Positions 60,099-64,000 of a DNA stretch of 64,000 nt are shown here, piece by piece. The stretch lies in NCBI RefSeq assembly GCF_024124665.1, contig NZ_JAMXSB010000009.1, positions 62,001 through 126,000 of the forward strand. The letters are read 5' to 3'. Made by a program: the position numbers and the translations under genes. The notes under the pieces are model-generated. The model was not told the DNA's origin. It worked only from the letters and a program-made list of their open reading frames with translations, and did no database searches. Position 1 is the stretch's first letter; each line of letters starts with the position of its first letter. Source of the stretch: Pleionea sp. CnH1-48 (GTDB lineage: Bacteria; Pseudomonadota; Gammaproteobacteria; Enterobacterales; Kangiellaceae).

Positions 60099-60279
60099 GC
60101 TTTCTCCCTGCTCAGCAAATCGATGTGCCCTTACATTTATGGTGCTCGAAGGCTTAGGTGTCAAGACTCTTTTGTGATTCTTGCTTTAGATGAAGGTAGT
60201 GAACTGCGGCTGTTTTTCGTTGCGTCAGTTTAATGTCCGAGTAGAATAACAGCACCTATCCTTGGTAAATGAGGCTTCT

Positions 60280-61245
60280 GTGGTTGTGAAAGAGAAAACG
60301 CAATTGACGCTTGGTTTGGCGCAGATCGCACCGGTTTGGCTTGATCGTGTAGCTACTTTAACAAAGGTTCTTGACTGCATTGAGCGGGCTGCAGCTCAAG
60401 GTGCTGACTTGATTGCTTTTGGTGAAGCCTTTGCTCCTGGTTATCCATTTTGGATAGAGCGTACCAATGGATCCCAATTTAATTCATCAAAACAGAAGAA
60501 GCTGCATGCTTTTTATGCGCAACAGGCGGTGCAGATTGAGGCGGGTCATCTGGATGCCGTATGTGCTGCATCCAAAGAGCATTCGATAGCGGTTTATCTT
60601 GGGATTATTGAACGGCCAACGCAACGCGGTGGGCACAGCTTGTATTGCAGTATGGTTTACATCAATGCCGAAGGTGATATTGGATCGGTTCATCGCAAAC
60701 TGATGCCAACCTACGAAGAACGCTTGAGTTGGTCTCCCGGTGATGGTCATGGGTTACAAACTCACAGGCTCGGTGCTTTTACTGTTGGAGGGTTAAACTG
60801 CTGGGAAAACTGGATGCCGCTTGCGCGTTCTGCGCTCTACGCTCAGGGCGAAGATCTGCATGTAGCGATTTGGCCGGGTGGCGAGCATAATACGATTGAT
60901 ATTACCCGGTTTATTGCCAAAGAAAGTCGTTCTTATGTCATGTCTGTGAGCGGTCTACTAAAGGTGTCTGATATTCCAGAAAGTGTCCCTTTTTATGACG
61001 ATATTGTCGCAGCTTGCGACGGTGAATATCTGGCGAATGGTGGTTCTTGTGTCGCTGCACCCGATGGTGAGTGGGTGGTTGAGCCGCAGATAGAAAAAGA
61101 AGACTTAATCATTGCTCACATAGATCATGCTCGGGTGTATGAAGAGCGACAGAATTTTGATCCTGCTGGGCATTACTCTCGACCTGATGTCACCCAGTTG
61201 GTGGTCAATCGCCAGCGACAATCGACGCTTGTATTAAAGGATTAA
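60280..61245 (+). CDS. Nitrilase / carbon-nitrogen hydrolase
   Basis: The 321-residue protein is of the nitrilase branch with the triad Glu in LIAFGEAFAPGYPFWI, Lys in GSVHRKLMPTYEERLSWSPGD and Cys in VGGLNCWENWMPLARSAL. The CWENxMPLAR block and the HRKLxPTxxERxxWxxGDG block identify a true nitrilase, which turns a nitrile into an acid and ammonia. Start: GTG at 60280 follows a GAGG site five bases upstream; an in-frame TTG at 60262 lacks a site. Divergent from the deacetylase gene. Natural substrate unknown. Confidence 0.92.
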   Translation: MVVKEKTQLTLGLAQIAPVWLDRVATLTKVLDCIERAAAQGADLIAFGEAFAPGYPFWIERTNGSQFNSSKQKKLHAFYAQQAVQIEAGHLDAVCAASKEHSIAVYLGIIERPTQRGGHSLYCSMVYINAEGDIGSVHRKLMPTYEERLSWSPGDGHGLQTHRLGAFTVGGLNCWENWMPLARSALYAQGEDLHVAIWPGGEHNTIDITRFIAKESRSYVMSVSGLLKVSDIPESVPFYDDIVAACDGEYLANGGSCVAAPDGEWVVEPQIEKEDLIIAHIDHARVYEERQNFDPAGHYSRPDVTQLVVNRQRQSTLVLKD

Positions 61246-61275
61246 TGACTCAATCGAGAGTAGATTAGGGAAGCT

Positions 61276-61512
61276 TTAGCTCAACCCGTTGATTTCTCTT
61301 TTGAGTGTTTCGCTTGGATCTGTAACGATTTTTTCGAGAGTCTTTACACGCTCTTCCAGAGATTCCAGGCTAGCGAGCCGCTCTTTGAGGTGAGCCACTT
61401 CTGGATCGGTTTTTGGCTGCCGACTGCTGGCTTTATGTTTAATGGCGTACTTAAGTACCTCCGCAATCGTGAAGACGATCATAATCAGGGCAAACCATTT
61501 CATGAATTCCAT
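61276..61512 (-). CDS. PspB-like small membrane coiled-coil protein
   Basis: The 78-residue protein has one membrane helix (KWFALIMIVFTIAEVLKYAI), a polar linker and a short coiled coil (VAHLKERLASLESLEERVKTLEKIVTDP). This order resembles phage-shock protein B, whose cytoplasmic helix binds PspC and PspA, and the ERVKTLEKIVTDP stretch recalls the PspB RIQALEAILD block. No psp genes are next to it. It converges with the nitrilase gene, 30 bp apart, and an ERIC-like repeat lies 92 bp upstream of its start. Confidence 0.6.
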   Translation of the reverse strand: MEFMKWFALIMIVFTIAEVLKYAIKHKASSRQPKTDPEVAHLKERLASLESLEERVKTLEKIVTDPSETLKREINGLS

Positions 61513-61604
61513 TATCTAAGTCCTCTTAACCATTGGTTATTCTCAATAATTTTAATAAACAGAATGAGTTATCGCTATACGCTCAACAAAAAGCTGGTAT
61601 AAGA

Positions 61605-61665
61605 TATACACGTCGCCTTTCAAGGTGCAGCGGTGCTGGTTGCACTTTGAAATACCTCGGGTATA
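61605..61665. repeat. ERIC-type repeat, copy D (short, internal deletion)
   Basis: Only the two ends of the ERIC element are left. TATACACGTCGCCTTTCAAG and a TGCAGCGGTGCT stretch lead directly into TTGCACTTTGAAATACCTC and GGGTATA. The ends are complementary and would form one hairpin of 61 bases. It lies 65 bp before the glnE start. Confidence 0.85.
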
Positions 61666-61730
61666 GATACTGAGGAGCACACTTCCTACCCGGGCAGATT
61701 CTCAACTATCAGTAAGCAGGTAGTCTTTCA

Positions 61731-64000
61731 TTGAATAAAATACTTACAACTGAGATTGATTCTTTATGGTCACGCATTTTTAGCGAGCAGGACGAAGACC
61801 TAAAGCGCCTGAGCGAACCGCATCAACAGATGTTGAAGCAAGCTTTGGCTTTGAGCCCATTTTTTGGTGACTGTCTGTTAAAAGACAAAGCCTATTTTAT
61901 TGATTGGCTACAAAACAAAAGTTATCTCGAGCGACCTGATTTTGAGGCTATTCAGCAACAGTTAGAGGAGTCTCTTAATAACACGACCAATCTTGTATTG
62001 GCCAAGCAATTGCTGAGACAGTGGCGGCGTCGCTGTATGGCGCACATAGCCTTTAGAGATGTGTTGGGGTTGAGTGAAATCGAGCAAGATTTTGCTGATA
62101 TTTCTTATTGTGCAGAGCTTTTGGTTCGTCAGGCCTATGACTGGTTGATGCCGGGTTTTTGTAAGCAGTGGGGAGAGCCTTTCAATAGACAGGGAGAGCG
62201 ACAAAACCTATTGATTCTGGCCATGGGCAAATTTGGTGGGCGAGAGCTTAATTTTTCTTCGGATATTGATTTAATTTTCTTCTATCAGACCGATGGAGAA
62301 ACACAAAACAGCCAGCGCAAACTAGCGCATCAAACATTTTTTATTCGCCTGGGCCAACAGCTTATTGCTTTGTTGGCAGAGGTGACCCGCGATGGGTTTG
62401 TGTATCGTGTTGATATGAGACTGCGCCCTTATGGTGACGGTGGTCCTCTGGCGATGAGTTTTGATGCGGCAGAAGATTATTATCAGGAACAAGGTCGAGA
62501 GTGGGAGCGTTTTGCTTTAATTAAAGCGCGACTGTTAACTGGACGAGCTGAAGAACAGCGTCAGTTTTATGAAATGATTCGCCCTTTTGTTTTTCGTCGT
62601 TATATCGATTTTGGCGTACTTGAGTCGATACGAGAAATGAAAACCATGATTGAGCAGGAAGTTCGCCGTAAGGGGCTTAAAAATAATATCAAGCTAGGTG
62701 CGGGAGGGATCCGTGAGGCCGAGTTTATCGCGCAAGCACTGCAATTGGTTCGTGGTGGACGACTTCCCGAATTACAAGAACGACATTTTTTGAGTGTACT
62801 GCCTTTGCTAGAACAGGAGCAGTTGTTGCCTAAAGGCAGTGGTGCTGAGTTATCTCAGGCTTACTTGTTTTTACGCCGAACAGAGCACTTAATTCAGGCC
62901 ATGTATGATCAGCAAACACAAACATTGCCAGATAAAGAAATGGATCAACTGCGTTTGGCGACTGCCTTAGCTTTCGAAACCTATGAAGCTTTTTTAATTC
63001 ATCTGGATTATCAACAACAAACGGTTCGTCGCCATTTTTCTGCCGTGTTTGAAGCATCGGTATCCAACGAGCCGGATGTAGAGTCTTTGCCAGACATAAT
63101 GGATGATGATTTCATCCAGCAGCTGTTCGGTTCTGTTAACGAAGACGAACAGCGTTTACTGACTCAAGAGATAGAAGCCTTTACAGCAATGTCGCTTTCG
63201 GATCAGGCTCGCAAGCGTTTACTGCGCTTTTTACCTCAGTTATTAACCTTTGTTGGGCAACAAGAAAATCCGCGCCAAGTGTTGCAGCGCCTGTTCCGAT
63301 TATTAAAGTCTATTGTACGGCGTTCATCCTATTTGGTTTTGTTAGCAGAGAATCCTCCTGTATTAGAGCATCTGGTTCGATTGTGCAGCCAGAGCTTCTG
63401 GATCAGCGAACGTCTGGCTGAGTTTCCTATGTTGTTGGATGAACTGTTGTACCCTAACTCTTTGTATCATCCATTATCCAAACAAGAACTGGTCGAAGAG
63501 TTGAATCGACAATTGCTTCGCGTTGAGCCTGATGACGAAGAACAACAGCAAGAACAGCTGCGTATTTTTAAGCAAACCAACGAGCTGAGAGTGGCAGCCG
63601 CTTTTTTGAACGACACCATTGATATCAAAATGTTAAGTCGATTGTTGAGTGGCATTGCCGAAGCCGTCGTATTGGCTACTATGCGTTTAGCCTGGCATCA
63701 ATTGTGTCACCGGTACGGTGTGCCGCAGATAGATGGCGCCAGCCCGGATTGTTTACGTGGATTTGCTGTTGTCGGCTATGGCAAGTTGGGGGGGGAAGAG
63801 CTAGGGTTTGGTTCTGATCTTGATATTGTTTTTTTATACGATGCAGAACCCGAGAGTGAGACCCTGGGCAAAAAGCCCATTACGCACAGTTTGTTCTTTA
63901 CTCGTTTAGCACAACGTATCATTCACATGTTGAGTGTGCGAACTATGTCGGGTGTTCTGTACGAAGTGGATACTCGATTACGCCCGTCAGGAAATTCTGG
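61731..64000 (+). CDS. glnE: Glutamine synthetase adenylyltransferase / deadenylase GlnE, C-terminus outside window
   Basis: GlnE attaches AMP to, and removes it from, glutamine synthetase according to nitrogen supply. About 756 residues are visible, from TTG at 61731 (after AGGTAG) to the window end. The N-terminal (removase) domain has LAMGKFGGRELNFSSDIDLIFFY and VYRVDMRLRPYGDGGPLAMSFDAAEDYYQEQGREWERFALIKARLL. A helical linker with KLGAGGIREAEFIAQALQLVRGG follows, and then the second (adenylyl transfer) domain begins with VVGYGKLGGEELGFGSDLDIVFLYD near 63765. Both G-G-x-E-L-x-x-x-S-D-x-D motifs are present. No frame break is seen in the visible part. E. coli GlnE is 946 residues, so about 190 are missing. 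Confidence 0.96.
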   Translation, partial: MNKILTTEIDSLWSRIFSEQDEDLKRLSEPHQQMLKQALALSPFFGDCLLKDKAYFIDWLQNKSYLERPDFEAIQQQLEESLNNTTNLVLAKQLLRQWRRRCMAHIAFRDVLGLSEIEQDFADISYCAELLVRQAYDWLMPGFCKQWGEPFNRQGERQNLLILAMGKFGGRELNFSSDIDLIFFYQTDGETQNSQRKLAHQTFFIRLGQQLIALLAEVTRDGFVYRVDMRLRPYGDGGPLAMSFDAAEDYYQEQGREWERFALIKARLLTGRAEEQRQFYEMIRPFVFRRYIDFGVLESIREMKTMIEQEVRRKGLKNNIKLGAGGIREAEFIAQALQLVRGGRLPELQERHFLSVLPLLEQEQLLPKGSGAELSQAYLFLRRTEHLIQAMYDQQTQTLPDKEMDQLRLATALAFETYEAFLIHLDYQQQTVRRHFSAVFEASVSNEPDVESLPDIMDDDFIQQLFGSVNEDEQRLLTQEIEAFTAMSLSDQARKRLLRFLPQLLTFVGQQENPRQVLQRLFRLLKSIVRRSSYLVLLAENPPVLEHLVRLCSQSFWISERLAEFPMLLDELLYPNSLYHPLSKQELVEELNRQLLRVEPDDEEQQQEQLRIFKQTNELRVAAAFLNDTIDIKMLSRLLSGIAEAVVLATMRLAWHQLCHRYGVPQIDGASPDCLRGFAVVGYGKLGGEELGFGSDLDIVFLYDAEPESETLGKKPITHSLFFTRLAQRIIHMLSVRTMSGVLYEVDTRLRPSGNS

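Noticed and set aside
1-64000. CRISPR arrays, tRNA/rRNA genes, prophage or transposase genes
   Set aside because: Scanned by eye: no regularly spaced repeats, no clover-leaf or rRNA sequence and no transposase or phage proteins were found in any frame.

Overview
The window looks like chromosome from a free-living, probably marine or aquatic, gammaproteobacterium outside the Enterobacterales, with moderate G+C. The evidence is the order rpoD-dnaG-yqeY-rpsU // tsaD / plsY / folB-folK ... uppP ... cca, the lpx/pit/ygiF/glnE neighbourhood, the GspA/GspB pair and the MoaA-E set. A Kangiella/Aliikangiella-like or other Oceanospirillales-type source would fit, but this is inferred from gene content only. 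I see no rRNA, tRNA, CRISPR array, prophage or insertion sequence.

Layout. 0-2.4 kb: a membrane-anchored LuxR-type regulator with a DUF4199 membrane protein, a long ATCAC-rich non-coding stretch, a 4-fold beta-flower protein and a pseudopilin. 2.6-7.1 kb: the macromolecular synthesis operon (rpsU-yqeY-dnaG-rpoD, minus strand). 7.4-13.3 kb: tsaD, plsY, folate genes (folB, folK, a FolM-like reductase), a NDUFAF7-like methyltransferase and uppP. 13.4-19.0 kb: an A/T-richer insert holding a 1289-residue hybrid two-component regulator and a secreted beta-propeller protein, between uppP and cca. 19-31 kb: cca, gspA-gspB, an SRPBCC protein, a GGDEF/EAL phosphodiesterase, rsmF and putA. 31-46 kb: moeA with a NarX/NarL-type pair and later moaA-B-C-D-E, framing a mixed stretch (D-Ala-D-Ala dipeptidase, TetR/metallo-beta-lactamase pair, VOC protein, CNNM transporter, GST/HxlR pair). 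46-64 kb: SH3 protein, DUF47-pit phosphate uptake, CYTH-CHAD triphosphatase, LpxH-like hydrolase, an OlsF-type ornithine lipid synthase behind a Pho-box-like array, peroxiredoxin, TPR-GGDEF protein, GntR regulator, dapE, deacetylase, nitrilase and the start of glnE.

How the parts work together. The molybdenum cofactor genes with NarX/NarL point to nitrate or other molybdoenzyme respiration encoded elsewhere. The DUF47-pit, triphosphatase and PhoB-like olsF cluster points to a phosphate-economy region in which phosphate-free ornithine lipids would replace phospholipids during starvation.

Most of the window is ordinary core genome; I found no clearly new multi-gene system. The best leads are: four ERIC-type repeats, each upstream of a core gene; a 13-bp tandem duplication that shifts the reading frame of the MoaC C-terminus; the Pho-box-like array before olsF; a CRP-type site before the TPR-GGDEF gene; mutually exclusive hairpins before moaA; and the AT-rich two-gene insert. 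All starts and functions are read from sequence without database searches.
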